From Sulfurimonas sp. (GTDB lineage Bacteria; Campylobacterota; Campylobacteria; Campylobacterales; Sulfurimonadaceae), in the NCBI GenBank assembly GCA_021732045.1, contig JAKFWK010000004.1, forward strand, positions 155,514 through 219,513: DNA of 64,000 nucleotides, written 5' to 3'. The position numbers were made by a program, and so were the translations under genes. Below, piece by piece: positions 26,229 to 35,636 of the stretch. Below the pieces are notes generated by a model. It searched no databases. It was given only the letters and a program-made list of their open reading frames with translations, and was not told the DNA's origin. Numbering within the stretch: position 1 is the stretch's first letter; every line of letters begins with the position of its first letter.

Positions 26229-28007
26229 ATGACACATATAGAGTTTAGCAGAAAACTTAGAACAGCTACTGTAATAGCGGCATTTGTAGGATTTGGAATT
26301 GGGCTTGCGATTACAAGAATGGATATTCTATTGCCATATATCAATATCGCCGATTTTATGCCAGATCAAATTGTAGGGGTCAGTCCTTGGCTTTATGAGC
26401 AAACATTGAGAGGCTTTTTAATCCCTCACTTTTCAGCGTTTTTAACATACTTTTTACCAGTATGGATAATTACACTTTTCATTCTGTTTCGATTTAATCA
26501 AACGAAGGAAGAGATATTCAAAAGAGGATCGCAGCTGCTTGATGCAAAAAGTTTACGAAAACATATTTTAAAAGCACTCAGAAAATCTAACGATACATAT
26601 AGACTTACAGTTGGTATTGAGCAGATACCCATCCCATACCCACAAGAAGTCAAGAATACTCTCTTTGTTGGTATGCCAGGCTCGGGAAAATCGCAATCAC
26701 TTTATTCCCTATTGCTTGGTAACGTCAATGAGAAAGGGAAAAAACTCTCAGGTGGGATCGTTGATTTCAATGAGCCGCTGATCTGCTATGAGAGAAAAGG
26801 TGATGATTTTGTAGCACCTCTTTATCGACGAGGACAAGATTATCTCTTTGATCCAAGAGACAGTGATTGTATTCGATGGAACATTTTTAGCGATATGCTT
26901 AATGAAAACGGTGAGATAGATGAAACAATGGTGAATTTTTTTGTTCATTCTGTTGCACCAGTATCAGATTCGAAAGCAGCACACTTTGAAGAGCAAGCGC
27001 AAAGTGTTATAAAAGCAGTGTTCTTATCAATTGCAGGGAGTCAAAATCCAAACAATAAAGCCTTAATTGATTTTTTACGAATATATCCAACACCAAAAGG
27101 GCTACGAGAAGCATTGATCAATAATCCTACTGTAAAACTATTTGGTGCTGACAACACTGTTATAGGTGCTCTAACGGCAGATTCAAAAGGTGAATTGGAT
27201 AATCAAGCAACCTCAGTCTATGCCACTTGCAATAAGGTATTCAAAAATTTATCAAGTAGAGCCTTTTATTATGAAGAGAGTGAGTTTTCAGTCAGAGAGT
27301 TTATAGATTCACTCAAAGATATAAATAGAGATGTTCGCCTTTTTATTGTTAATACTGCCGACCAAGCAGGAGCGTATAATCTCTATTTCGGATTGTTTTT
27401 TACTTTGCTTTACAAAAATATCCTTACACTTCCAAATAGCAATACAAGACGGATTGTGTGGGTGTTGGATGAGCTTATGAGTCTTGCTACAAATAATAAA
27501 GCATTAGGAAAATATTTGATATCTGAACTGATAAACACATTAGCAGAGAGTCGCAGCAAAGGTTTAAACGCACTCATTGCGTTTCAGAGTTTGACACAAG
27601 CAAATGAAGTAGTGGGAGATAATCTTTTGAAGTCACTGTTTCAAATGTGTGGAACCAAAATTGTGCTCCAGTACTCAGAACCTTACGGACAAAAAGTGCT
27701 AAGTCAATTTTTAGGAGAGCAAGAGATTGATCGCAAAAAGCAAGGAATCAATCGCGCATCCCAAATTGAACAGGATAGGATTAACGAGAGTGAAGAGGAG
27801 AAGATCAAAAAAATAGTATTGGAGAGCGAGTTTGCGAATCTTGAACCTTTGGAAACGTTTATCAAAATTGGAAATTTTCCAGTAAGCAAAATAAAATTTG
27901 GGTATCAAGAACCTAAGAAGGTTTCAGAATCATTAATACGAAGAGAATTGCCCTATTTTGATCAAATCGGAGAAAAACATATAACATCACCTAAATACAT
28001 CGCATAG
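26229..28007 (+). CDS. Type IV coupling protein (VirD4/TraD/TraG-like ATPase)
   Basis: A 592-residue protein with two N-terminal transmembrane segments (about 13-33 and 68-90), then an ATPase domain. Walker A is GMPGSGKS (148-155). Walker B is RIVWVLDELMSLA near residue 415. ESRSKGLNALIAFQSLTQ is the TraD-like motif following Walker B. It links the relaxosome to a type IV secretion channel, here presumably borrowed from a helper element. It is the last mobilization gene, 94 bases before hsdR. Confidence 0.88.
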   Translation: MTHIEFSRKLRTATVIAAFVGFGIGLAITRMDILLPYINIADFMPDQIVGVSPWLYEQTLRGFLIPHFSAFLTYFLPVWIITLFILFRFNQTKEEIFKRGSQLLDAKSLRKHILKALRKSNDTYRLTVGIEQIPIPYPQEVKNTLFVGMPGSGKSQSLYSLLLGNVNEKGKKLSGGIVDFNEPLICYERKGDDFVAPLYRRGQDYLFDPRDSDCIRWNIFSDMLNENGEIDETMVNFFVHSVAPVSDSKAAHFEEQAQSVIKAVFLSIAGSQNPNNKALIDFLRIYPTPKGLREALINNPTVKLFGADNTVIGALTADSKGELDNQATSVYATCNKVFKNLSSRAFYYEESEFSVREFIDSLKDINRDVRLFIVNTADQAGAYNLYFGLFFTLLYKNILTLPNSNTRRIVWVLDELMSLATNNKALGKYLISELINTLAESRSKGLNALIAFQSLTQANEVVGDNLLKSLFQMCGTKIVLQYSEPYGQKVLSQFLGEQEIDRKKQGINRASQIEQDRINESEEEKIKKIVLESEFANLEPLETFIKIGNFPVSKIKFGYQEPKKVSESLIRRELPYFDQIGEKHITSPKYIA

Positions 28008-28061
28008 GTATGTTGTTTTATAATTAAAATGATAAAAGGGGAGTTGCGAAATAAATAAATA

Positions 28062-28067
28062 TATAAT
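28062..28067 (+). promoter_or_regulatory. Candidate -10 box for the hsd operon
   Basis: TATAAT in the AT-rich gap after the coupling-protein gene, 34 bases before the hsdR ATG. It is the only promoter-like word in this gap. Confidence 0.4.
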
Positions 28068-28101
28068 ATTGTCAGCAGATAATTATAATTAATGTTAAAA
28101 T

Positions 28102-30813
28102 ATGGCTAATTTAATGGGAATGGTAATGGGCGAAGCAAAAACACGAAGCGAACTGATTGATACCGAACTCCAAAAATGCGGATGGGACATCAGCGACGGC
28201 ACCAAAGTTGTCTTGGAATACGAGATTGACCTTGATGACACTTTACCCGCCAACTTCAATCAAAGCTATCGGTATGTTGATTATGTGCTTCTCAACCGTC
28301 AAAATAAAATCATCGCCATTGTCGAAGCCAAAGACAAACACAAATCGGTAGAACAAGCCAAATCCCAAGCCGAATATTATGCCCGTCGAATCGCCAATGT
28401 CCAAGGATTCCCCCCGTTTATTTACATCACCAACGGGTTAGAGATAGAGTTTTGGGATAGCCTGAATCAGCCTATTCGAAAAGTGTTGTCGTATCACTCT
28501 CTCGAAGACTTGGAATGGCTAAAGTTTCGTAATGAAAACAAGCAGCCACTATCGACCGAATTGCTCGAAAAATCCATAGCAAACCGACCGTATCAAATCG
28601 AAGCGATTACCAAAGGGTTAGAGGCGTATGATGCCAATAAACGTGCTGTTTTATGGGTAATGGCGACTGGAACGGGGAAAACTCGCACTATTATCGCCTT
28701 CATCGACATACTCCTACGCAGTAAGTTTATCAAACGGGTTCTCTTCCTTGCCGATAGAACCGCACTTGTCAAACAAGCTCTTGATAATTTTAAAACCCAT
28801 CTCCCCGACCAATCAAGAGAGCGCATCACTACGAGCGAGTTTGAAAAAGACAAACGCATCTACGCATCCACCTATCAAACAATGGTTTCTTTGATGAGTA
28901 AGATAGATATATCCCAAGGATTCTTCGACATCATCGTAGCTGATGAGAGCCACCGCAGTATCTACAACCATTACGGGCAGGTTTTTTTAAAATTTGATGC
29001 TCTAAAAATGGGATTGACCGCAACCCCCGTCGATTTCATCGACCGAGACACTTACAAGTTTTTTAATACCGATACGGGAAACCCGACATTTGCCTATACC
29101 TATGAGGAAGCGATAAAAGCGGGCTATCTTGTTGATTATGAAGTATTGAATGTAAAAACCAACTTCTTGGAAAATGGTATCCGATTTGAAGCGTTAAGTG
29201 AAGAAGAGCAAGAAAAGCTTCGCAACAGCGGATTTACGGAAGAAGAGATTGACTTTGAGGGTTCAGCCGTTGAAAAGGCGGTATTGAATGATGATACCAA
29301 CCGCCAAATTCTCAAAAGCTTTATGGAAAATTGCCACAAAGACCCTAAAACCAATCTCCCCGCCAAAACCATCGTTTTCGCCATCAACAAAAAACACGCC
29401 TACCGTTTGGTAAAGCTCTATGATGAGCTATTTCCAGAACACAAATCCAAAGTAGCCAAGGTTATCGTCTCTGAGATTTCCAATGCCGATGAGTTGATAA
29501 AAGAGTTCAGCACTAATAACAGCGGATTTAACATCGCCGTATCGGTCGATATGCTTGACACGGGGATTGATGTCCCAAGCATTATGAACCTCGTGTTTGC
29601 GAAGCCCGTATACAGCAAAGCGAAGTTTTGGCAGATGATAGGACGGGGAACCCGTCTGTATGAGAACGAATACTTTACCAAAGAGAAGTTCTTAATCCTT
29701 GATTTTTGGGGCAATTTCGATTATTTCAAGGAGACCCCCAACGGATTTGAGCCGACGGAGCAAATTAGCATCAATCGTGCGATTTACAATCAAAACATCC
29801 AGTTGCTCAAAGCTTATGGCGGTGAAGAGTTTGAAGCCATCAAAAAAGAAGTCAAAGCGCAGATAGAAGCCCTTCCAAAAGAGGACTTCTTTATCAAACA
29901 ACGTCGCAAAGAGCTATCAGAGTTTAATGGGATGTTTTGGGATAATGTTCATCTCAATATCTCATTGCTCTCTTCCGTTTCGGACTTGCTCGATAGAATG
30001 ACCTCACAAGATGATTATGATTTACGATTCCGCTTGAAGGTGAAGAAGCTTCAACATGCCAAAACCAAAGAAGATGATATTAAAACTATCGAGAGTGTGA
30101 TAGATAGCATCATTAACGATATTAACAGACTTAACCACAATATCTCAGAGGTAGCCAAACATGCCGATTTAATCGCCAAAGCGAGTATCGGGGCATATTG
30201 GTATGAGTTGTCTTTTAAAGAGACACAAGCAACCGCCGACATCTTAGCTCCACTGATGAAGTATAAATCCAAAATCATCAAAGAGCAGTATCATTTCGAT
30301 TTGGATGACTATATCGCTTCCACCACCAAAACGGTGATTGATACCCCATCCATCAACCTCAAAGAATATGAAGAGCGCATTAGCCGAGTCATCCAAGAGC
30401 TTACCAATTCAAGCCCCGCACTTCAAAAACTGTTCGTAGGGATTAAATTAGACCAAGACGATGTTAAAAGCCTCAGTGATGCGCTTTTAGGTGCTGACAT
30501 CAACCCCGATAAGCTCAGTGAGGTGTATCGCATCCAATCGAATGATTTGAGTGAGATTTTCACCCATATCTTAGAGAGAAAAGAGTATAAACTTCCCCAC
30601 TTGCTGAATCAGTTCATACAGACCCATTCGCTCAACTCAACCCAAATCGAGTTTATCAATGCCATTAAACATTATCTAAATGAAAAGCACGACATCCACC
30701 GAAAAGACCTGATGGACAATCCATTTACGAAATTCCATAAACACGGAATTTTAGGACTCTTTAACCAGTCTCAGCAAATAGAAATAGTCAAAATTATCGA
30801 AGGTGAAGTATGA
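28102..30813 (+). CDS. hsdR: Type I restriction endonuclease subunit R (EcoEI-like)
   Basis: A 903-residue protein. The N-terminal nuclease has D60 and the pair E75-x-K77 in KIIAIVEAKDKH, the PD-(D/E)XK site. The helicase motor has Walker A ATGTGKT (188-194), DESH (281-284), GLTATP and the motif VI arginine in QMIGRGTRL. The C-terminal 300 residues match the HsdR helical domain that contacts the methylase. It translocates and cuts unmethylated DNA. The start may instead be the ATG at 28126. It overlaps hsdS by four bases (ATGA). It is GC-rich compared with neighbours. Confidence 0.95.
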   Translation: MANLMGMVMGEAKTRSELIDTELQKCGWDISDGTKVVLEYEIDLDDTLPANFNQSYRYVDYVLLNRQNKIIAIVEAKDKHKSVEQAKSQAEYYARRIANVQGFPPFIYITNGLEIEFWDSLNQPIRKVLSYHSLEDLEWLKFRNENKQPLSTELLEKSIANRPYQIEAITKGLEAYDANKRAVLWVMATGTGKTRTIIAFIDILLRSKFIKRVLFLADRTALVKQALDNFKTHLPDQSRERITTSEFEKDKRIYASTYQTMVSLMSKIDISQGFFDIIVADESHRSIYNHYGQVFLKFDALKMGLTATPVDFIDRDTYKFFNTDTGNPTFAYTYEEAIKAGYLVDYEVLNVKTNFLENGIRFEALSEEEQEKLRNSGFTEEEIDFEGSAVEKAVLNDDTNRQILKSFMENCHKDPKTNLPAKTIVFAINKKHAYRLVKLYDELFPEHKSKVAKVIVSEISNADELIKEFSTNNSGFNIAVSVDMLDTGIDVPSIMNLVFAKPVYSKAKFWQMIGRGTRLYENEYFTKEKFLILDFWGNFDYFKETPNGFEPTEQISINRAIYNQNIQLLKAYGGEEFEAIKKEVKAQIEALPKEDFFIKQRRKELSEFNGMFWDNVHLNISLLSSVSDLLDRMTSQDDYDLRFRLKVKKLQHAKTKEDDIKTIESVIDSIINDINRLNHNISEVAKHADLIAKASIGAYWYELSFKETQATADILAPLMKYKSKIIKEQYHFDLDDYIASTTKTVIDTPSINLKEYEERISRVIQELTNSSPALQKLFVGIKLDQDDVKSLSDALLGADINPDKLSEVYRIQSNDLSEIFTHILERKEYKLPHLLNQFIQTHSLNSTQIEFINAIKHYLNEKHDIHRKDLMDNPFTKFHKHGILGLFNQSQQIEIVKIIEGEV

Positions 30814-32018
30814 AGCACTTGCCACAAGGGTGGAAAATCGAAAAACTTGGGGATTTGGGAAAAGTTCTCACAGGTAAAACACCATCCAAGGCAATTCCTG
30901 AATTTTGGGATAGCCAAGATATTCCTTTTTATAAGCCAGATGATTTTTCAAAAAATGATATAACCGATTTGTATGATGGTAAAGATTATATTTCTAATAC
31001 TGCATTTGTGAAAGCAGTAAAAGTCCCACCAAATACTGTGCTTACAACTTGTATTGGTATTATTGGCAAAGTAGCTATAACTAAAAAAGAATGTTCCTTT
31101 AATCAGCAGATAAATGCTGTTATTCCTGACGAGCGAATAAGCTATAAGTTTTTAGCGTATTCGATTATTCGATTAAAGGGAATATTACAACAACAAGCTA
31201 ATGCTGCGGTTGTTCCAATGATAAATAAATCTGAGTTTTCAAAAACACCTATTACTTTCCCTCCTATCCCCCAACAAGAAAAAATCGTAAGCGTCCTTGA
31301 TACCGCTTCGGCTCTTGTCGAGAAACAAAAAGCCCTCCTCAAAAAATACGACCTCTTTTTAAAATCGAAGTTTATTGAGATGTTTGGCGACCCTATTTTG
31401 AATCCGATGGGGTGGGAAGTTGTTAAGTTTGGCAATTTAATATCTTTTTTGACAGATTATCACGCTAATGGTAGTTATGAAATTTTAAAGAAAAATGTTG
31501 AACTTCTTGATAAAAGAGATTACGCACTAATGGTTAGGACGACTGATTTAGAACATAATGATTTTGAAAATGGTGTCAAATATATTTCTGAGCACGCTTA
31601 TAACTATTTAACCAAGAGCAAAGTATATGGTAATGAAATTATTATGAATAAAATTGGAAGCGCAGGTAGTGTTTATCTGATGCCAAAATTGAATAGAGCT
31701 GTATCTTTGGGAATGAATCTTTTTTTGATTAGATTAGAAGATACAGCAAATCCTACTTTTATGTATTGGATTTTAACCAGTGAATATGGAAAACAGAATA
31801 TTGAAAAAAAAGTCAGAGGTGCTGTCACGAAATCAATTACAAAAGACGCAGTGCGGGATATTGATTTAATGTATCCTCCTGTCGAACTACAAAATCAATT
31901 TGCCCAAATCGTCGAGCAAACCGAAACCCTCAAACAAAAAGAACAACTAAAACTCGAAAAACTCCAAACGCTTTATGATGCGTTGATGAAACAAGCGTTT
32001 GATGGAGAAATTCAATGA
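30810..32018 (+). CDS. hsdS: Type I restriction-modification specificity subunit S
   Basis: A 402-residue protein with two target recognition domains. TRD1 is about 1-150 (WKIEKLGDLGKVLTGKTPSK). The first conserved coiled region is at about 153-195 (PPIPQQEKIVSVLDTASALVEKQKALLKKYD). TRD2 begins at GWEVVKFGNLISF. The second coiled region ends the protein (QFAQIVEQTETLKQKEQLKLEKL). It reads the bipartite DNA site for both methylation and cutting. The conserved regions are about 50 percent GC and the TRDs about 30 percent, a sign of TRD exchange. Confidence 0.95.
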   Translation: MKHLPQGWKIEKLGDLGKVLTGKTPSKAIPEFWDSQDIPFYKPDDFSKNDITDLYDGKDYISNTAFVKAVKVPPNTVLTTCIGIIGKVAITKKECSFNQQINAVIPDERISYKFLAYSIIRLKGILQQQANAAVVPMINKSEFSKTPITFPPIPQQEKIVSVLDTASALVEKQKALLKKYDLFLKSKFIEMFGDPILNPMGWEVVKFGNLISFLTDYHANGSYEILKKNVELLDKRDYALMVRTTDLEHNDFENGVKYISEHAYNYLTKSKVYGNEIIMNKIGSAGSVYLMPKLNRAVSLGMNLFLIRLEDTANPTFMYWILTSEYGKQNIEKKVRGAVTKSITKDAVRDIDLMYPPVELQNQFAQIVEQTETLKQKEQLKLEKLQTLYDALMKQAFDGEIQ

Positions 32019-32028
32019 AAGGGTTACT

Positions 32029-32952
32029 GTGAATTATCCATTGACTGATTTAAGTGCTGACGAATTTGAAAGTATTGTTGCATCCATCTGTGAAGAAGTT
32101 TTAGGTACAGGAACGATTGTTTTTGCGAAGGGAAAAGATGGCGGTAGAGATGCAAAATTTACTGGAACAGCCAATGATTTCCCAAGCAAAACAGCTCCTT
32201 GGGATGGAAGATTTATAATCCAAGCAAAGCATACAGTGAAAGCGAGTGCGAGTTGTTCGGAGAGTGATTTTAAGAGCACACTTAAAAATGAAGTTGAAAG
32301 TATAAAATCACTAAAAGACGACGAAAAATTGGACTATTATTTGCTTTTTACTAATAGAAAGCTTTCAGGAGTTCAAGACCCTAAAATCGAAGATTTTATA
32401 TCAGAATCATTGGGTGTTGAAAATGTGGTTTTAGGTGAAGAGAGAATTCAAAAGTGGTTGCAAGACTACCCTTCAATTGCTAAAAAGCACAACTTGAAGA
32501 GATTATTGCTACCGCTTGATTTTTATGAAACGGACTTGAAAGAGCTTATAACTCTTTTTTCAACAATTGAATTTGATGGTGAAGAGATTCAAGAGATAGC
32601 TCGCAAAAATGACCGAATTCCCATTTCCGAAAAGAATGAATTAAATAGGCTTAGTCAAGATTATTTCAATGGTATCTTCAAAAAATCAATCAATGATTTT
32701 CAAGCTATCGAAGCTTTTTTAAAAGACCCGAAAAATAAACAAATGCAAGTTTATTACGACAATACGATTGATGATATTCAATCAAAGATACTTGTCAAAA
32801 GGGATGAATTCAATGCATTTGAAGAGATAATTGAGTATCTTTTTGACTTTGTTTTTAAAAACAACGAAGCAGAACTTAGAAATGATAGAAGGCTAATTAG
32901 AGTCTTCCTTCACTATATGTATTATCATTGTGATATAGGAGTAATGGAGTAA
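32029..32952 (+). CDS. Mrr-like nuclease of an ABC-3C-type conflict system
   Basis: Starting at GTG 32029 (AAAGGG five bases upstream) gives 307 residues; an ATG at 32002 inside hsdS is an alternative. The N-terminus (NYPLTDLSADEFESIVASI) and KGKDGGRDAKF with FIIQAKHT are a restriction-endonuclease fold, with D41 and Q65-A-K67 as active-site candidates. The C-terminal helical region (from about 150) resembles the effector C-terminal domains that dock on ABC-3C middle components. It is coupled to the next gene by TAATG. It probably cuts DNA when the ATPase detects a trigger, which is inference. Confidence 0.72.
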   Translation: MNYPLTDLSADEFESIVASICEEVLGTGTIVFAKGKDGGRDAKFTGTANDFPSKTAPWDGRFIIQAKHTVKASASCSESDFKSTLKNEVESIKSLKDDEKLDYYLLFTNRKLSGVQDPKIEDFISESLGVENVVLGEERIQKWLQDYPSIAKKHNLKRLLLPLDFYETDLKELITLFSTIEFDGEEIQEIARKNDRIPISEKNELNRLSQDYFNGIFKKSINDFQAIEAFLKDPKNKQMQVYYDNTIDDIQSKILVKRDEFNAFEEIIEYLFDFVFKNNEAELRNDRRLIRVFLHYMYYHCDIGVME

Positions 32953-33200
32953 TGATGTTATCGCCTACGAAACATAGTAATTTGAAATATTCGATTATCA
33001 ATGTTTCAGCAAGTATCATCACCACATTAAAAGAAAATAGCATAATAGAATACAATGATTTGCTTTCGACCCTCAAACATAAAATTGGGCTGGAAGTTAG
33101 TGAAGTCTTTCTATTGAGCCTGAATTTTTTGTATATTTTGAAGCGCATAGAGTATATCGACGAGCTTGATTCCATAAGGTTGTTAAATGAAGCTGTGTAA
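32952..33200 (+). CDS. ABC-3C middle component, small winged-helix-like protein
   Basis: An 82-residue protein (MMLSPTKHSNLKYSIINVSASIITTLKENSIIEYNDLLSTL...RIEYIDELDSIRLL). The helix-helix-helix then beta-hairpin order suggests a winged helix. Small proteins of this size between a nuclease and a DUF2326 ATPase are the middle components of ABC three-component systems (MC6-like). It overlaps both neighbours, one base with the nuclease and 14 bases with the ATPase, showing tight co-translation. Confidence 0.65.
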   Translation: MMLSPTKHSNLKYSIINVSASIITTLKENSIIEYNDLLSTLKHKIGLEVSEVFLLSLNFLYILKRIEYIDELDSIRLLNEAV

Positions 33201-34956
33201 AATATATGCGAATGGGCTTTTTCATAATGTAGAGTTTTCTGAAGGGTTGAATGTCATTATTGGAAAAATATCCAATAGGGATGATAGTGAAAAAGACACT
33301 CATAATCTTGGAAAGTCACTACTTTTAGAAGTTATTGATTTTTTACTGCTCAAAAAAGTTGCTCAAAAAGATAGATATTTTTTAACTCGAAATAAAATTT
33401 TTGCTTCGTATGTCTTTTTTGCGGAAATCAAGTTAAACAATGGGAAGCATTTACTAATCAAGCGAGCTGTTGAAAATAATACAAAAATATCATTTAAACT
33501 CAGTGATAATAAGCTTGAAAAGTTTGATATTGATGTTAAAGAGTGGGATGATTCGGATTTAGCTATTGATAAAGCGAGAGAGACATTAAATACATATTTA
33601 GGATTTGATATTTTACCGAAATGGAAATATCGCAAAACCCTCAATTATTTTATGCGATACCAAAATGACTATATTGATGTCTTCAAATTGAGTAAGTTCC
33701 AAGGTGTGCATAAAGATTGGAAACCAATGGTTTTTGATTTGCTTGGATTCAACGGTGAATTGATTAAGCAAAAGCTTGAACTTGAAGAAGAATATGATGC
33801 ATTGGAAAAGAAGATAACACTACTCGAAACAGAAAACAAAGTTTCGAGCACTGATGAAGACAAAGTGAGAGGTCTCTTAGATATTAAAACTGATGAAGTG
33901 CAAGAAATTTCGGCGCAAATTAACAAATTTGATTTTCATCAACAGGATAATGAACAAAAAAAATATCTAATTGAGGAACTTGAAAATCAAATCAAAGTAG
34001 CGAACACTCAGCATTATGGAGTTAAACACGAGATACTAAAAGTTGAACAGGCGTTAATGGTCGAAATTGATAATATTAATCTCGAAGAAATTCAGACGCT
34101 ATATTCAGAAATTCAATTATTTTTTCCAAATGAATTATTGACAGAATTTAAAAAAGTCATCAATTTTAATCGAAGCATCACTCAGGAACGGAATATTTTC
34201 TTGAAAGAGAATTTGACTGATTTGAAAGCACAAAGTGAGCAATTGGATAATTCATTAAAGCAATTAGAAGCTGAAAAGTCATCTATTTTGTCGGATTTAA
34301 CAGATAAAGATTCTTATGACAAATTCAAAAAATATCAAATGAATTTATCTAAAATTGAAGCTGATGTTATTGTTTTGGAAGAAAAACTACTAAATATTAG
34401 TAAAATGTCTCAAATGCAAGAAACTCTTGCTCAGCTTTCTTCAAGTATCAATCAAAAAATTGTAGAACTCAAAAGTGCAATTGCTGAACAAAAGCATAAA
34501 CATCTTCGAAAATTATTCAATGAGTTTACGATGGATATTTTGAATACTCCTGCTGTTTTATCCGTCAGAGCCAATAAAGAGAATAATATAGAGTTTGAAG
34601 CAGAATACCAAAATAAGGATAGTTTAGTCTCCACAGACCTTGCGAGTGGCAATACTTATAAAAAGATTTTGTGTGCAGCCTTCGATGTTTCTTTATTGCA
34701 ACACTACAATGAAAATTCATTTTATAAGTTTGTCTATCACGATGGAGTACTTGATACACTGGACATAAGAAAGAAAGAAAAATATATTGAGTTCATTAGA
34801 AAACTTACTAAGAAATATGATGTTCAATACATTTTAACAGCGATTGAATCAGAAATCAATCAATTGCAAAATGCTTTTAGTATCCAAGATGATGAAGTAT
34901 GTTTGACACTATCCGATGATTCGTGTGAAGGGAAACTATTTAAACAATGTTTTTAA
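33187..34956 (+). CDS. DUF2326 SMC/RecN-like ABC ATPase of an ABC-3C system
   Basis: A 589-residue protein. The N-terminal ABC half has GLNVIIGK followed, after a family-typical insertion, by THNLGKSLLLEVIDFLL (the split P-loop). Residues about 195-430 form long coiled coils. The C-terminal half has the conserved LASGNTYKKILCAAFD signature region and FVYHDGVLDTLD, the Walker B/D-loop of this family. Such proteins sense an invasion signal and release the nuclease effector. Composition is very AT-rich (12 G or C in the 60 bases from 34321), unlike hsdR and hsdM. Confidence 0.85.
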   Translation: MKLCKIYANGLFHNVEFSEGLNVIIGKISNRDDSEKDTHNLGKSLLLEVIDFLLLKKVAQKDRYFLTRNKIFASYVFFAEIKLNNGKHLLIKRAVENNTKISFKLSDNKLEKFDIDVKEWDDSDLAIDKARETLNTYLGFDILPKWKYRKTLNYFMRYQNDYIDVFKLSKFQGVHKDWKPMVFDLLGFNGELIKQKLELEEEYDALEKKITLLETENKVSSTDEDKVRGLLDIKTDEVQEISAQINKFDFHQQDNEQKKYLIEELENQIKVANTQHYGVKHEILKVEQALMVEIDNINLEEIQTLYSEIQLFFPNELLTEFKKVINFNRSITQERNIFLKENLTDLKAQSEQLDNSLKQLEAEKSSILSDLTDKDSYDKFKKYQMNLSKIEADVIVLEEKLLNISKMSQMQETLAQLSSSINQKIVELKSAIAEQKHKHLRKLFNEFTMDILNTPAVLSVRANKENNIEFEAEYQNKDSLVSTDLASGNTYKKILCAAFDVSLLQHYNENSFYKFVYHDGVLDTLDIRKKEKYIEFIRKLTKKYDVQYILTAIESEINQLQNAFSIQDDEVCLTLSDDSCEGKLFKQCF

Positions 34957-35017
34957 GATCGGAGCTACAAATAAACTTTAAACCTATAATGTATTGGATA
35001 TTGAACGGGGAAATAGC

Positions 35018-35536
35018 ATGAGCTTTCTAATCAAGGATAACCGCCTCAACGAATGGGCAGTCCGTAAAAAAGCGGTAGAAGCTCAGCACCATATCAATTT
35101 CGACAGTGCGGGCAAAATAAAATTCCGTATCCGTCCGTGGAGTGTATGGTGGTTTGAAATAGGTGAAAATATCGGTACTGAAACAGGGAGCCATTTCGAT
35201 CCACTACAAATGTCTACAAAACGCCCCTGTGTAGTCGTCTCGAATAATAACTTTATCCAAGAGAGCTACAACACAAAGGTGGTGATTATGCCTTTAACCT
35301 CTAAAAAACCAACCACAAGGGTCAAGCATTTCCACTTTGAGCTATTTAGTGGTTTGTATCTTCCAGTTTCGGAAATAAGTAATAGAATGCAATACGATGG
35401 ATTGGAAAAAGATTCATTAGTCATTTGTAACGACATTAAAACGATTGATACAAAACGACTAATTAAGGCGATTTATCCAAAACTTCATCAATCAGATATC
35501 GACGGTATAAAAGTATTTTTGAGGAGATATTTTTAG
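35018..35536 (+). CDS. MazF/PemK-like toxin-fold protein without an antitoxin
   Basis: The ATG at 35018 follows a GGGG ribosome-binding site by seven bases and gives 172 residues; the TTG at 34994 lacks support. After a 40-residue N-terminal part the MazF core follows: IRPWSVWWFEIGENIGTETG (strand and G.E.G loop), RPCVVVSNN, and VVIMPLTSKKPTT, the typical RP.VVVSN...V.PLTS pattern. MazF enzymes cut RNA. No small antitoxin frame lies on either side. It sits between the ABC-3C block and hsdM and could guard the operon, which is speculation. Confidence 0.72.
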   Translation: MSFLIKDNRLNEWAVRKKAVEAQHHINFDSAGKIKFRIRPWSVWWFEIGENIGTETGSHFDPLQMSTKRPCVVVSNNNFIQESYNTKVVIMPLTSKKPTTRVKHFHFELFSGLYLPVSEISNRMQYDGLEKDSLVICNDIKTIDTKRLIKAIYPKLHQSDIDGIKVFLRRYF

Positions 35537-35548
35537 AGAGAAGGTTAA

Positions 35549-35578
35549 CCCTCCGAAGAGGGATAGCTCCTTGCGGAG
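35549..35578 (+). other. Two small hairpins upstream of hsdM
   Basis: CCCTC-CGAA-GAGGG (35549-35562) and CTCC-TTGC-GGAG (35567-35578) form two short stems directly after the MazF-like gene. No T run follows. They may stabilise mRNA or reset translation before hsdM. Confidence 0.35.
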
Positions 35579-35636
35579 TAATTTAGAATGTTATTATAGC
35601 AGAAAATAAAAAAATTATTGTATAAAAGAGGCAAAT

